From contig JAEWYS010000005.1 in NCBI GenBank assembly GCA_023458555.1, positions 62,001 through 126,000 of the forward strand: 64,000 nt of DNA, given 5' to 3'. The notes under the pieces are model-generated. The model had not been told where the DNA came from, did no database searches, and saw only the letters and a program-made list of their open reading frames with translations. The translations under genes were made by a program, and so were the position numbers. Source of the DNA: Bacteroidota bacterium. Its GTDB lineage: Bacteria > Bacteroidota > Bacteroidia > Cytophagales > Cytophagaceae. Shown in pieces: positions 63,780 through 64,000 of this stretch (its first letter is position 1; every line of letters begins with the position of its first letter).

Positions 63780-64000
63780 TATATCAGCTTTTAGTGCAAC
63801 CTATAAAGCATTTTCAACCTGATAATGTTTGTGTCAGAAATAGTATTTGATGCGGGCAGGGATACAGGTGAAATAAGTCGTTCGGTAATTTATTACCTGT
63901 CTCCTTTGTTTAGTTGGTAGATATAAATTATGAGCATATAGACAAAATGACATTGCTTTTATGTAAATATGGTGAGGTTAATGACAAAATGACCTAATTG

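Noticed and set aside
1..64000. tRNA, rRNA, prophage or insertion-sequence genes
   Set aside because: No transposase, integrase, tRNA cloverleaf or rRNA sequence was recognised on either strand.

Overview
The window looks like a chromosomal segment from a Bacteroidota bacterium, most likely of the Cytophagales type. The evidence is: several secreted proteins ending in type IX secretion sorting domains (the NPA/YPNP style and the gliding-motility C-terminal style), LytTR response regulators paired with propeller-type sensor kinases, BshC of bacillithiol synthesis, membrane-anchored AraC control, and promoter elements of the TTTG / TAnnTTTG kind. No rRNA, tRNA or CRISPR array was seen.

Layout. 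1-12 kb is a polysaccharide-use region: the tail of a GH63-like glucosidase, an FG-GAP lipoprotein, a CotH protein, an SGNH/CE6-like acetylesterase with CBM9, and a very large CE4-GH8-Ig-CBM9 enzyme. All three minus-strand secreted proteins carry type IX sorting tails, and beside them sits a membrane-spanning AraC regulator. This reads as an acetylated-xylan (or related glycan) degradation set. 12-18.3 kb holds a small lipoprotein, a beta-barrel protein, a translationally coupled kinase/response-regulator pair and nhaA. 18.3-32 kb is housekeeping and transport: mutS2, two paralogous SLC13 permeases, an IscA-type protein, two tiny tandem lipoprotein genes, thiL, and an hmp-nsrR nitric-oxide operon behind a near-perfect 41-bp palindrome, then two MFS transporters and an alcohol-dehydrogenase fragment. 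33-38 kb has two secreted proteins and a PAS-LuxR regulator.

38.3-47.4 kb is an accessory island: two 127-nt structured repeats and a 19-bp foldback, then a type I restriction-modification operon hsdM-hsdS-(GxxExxY)-dinD-hsdR. In the sequence as given hsdM is broken by a single-base frameshift, and the GxxExxY gene sits inside flanking repeats. Two XRE regulators follow. 48.6-53.1 kb is an unrecognised four-gene cluster: a lipoprotein with an HELAH metalloprotease-like motif, two full-length secreted paralogues and a truncated third. 53.4-64 kb returns to core genes: rlmD, a gliding-motility-type secreted protein, an orphan Hpt protein, a membrane metallophosphoesterase, a PfpI/DJ-1 protein, bshC, 5-formyltetrahydrofolate cyclo-ligase, a TUDOR-like protein, a single-domain response regulator, a lipoprotein and a beta-barrel protein.

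The strongest candidates for something undescribed are: (1) the 127-nt repeats, whose first stem keeps its pairing while four of its eight base pairs change; (2) the HELAH lipoprotein plus paralogue cluster; (3) the tandem 47- and 49-residue Cys/Lys-rich lipoprotein genes; and (4) the repeat-bounded GxxExxY cassette inside the restriction operon.
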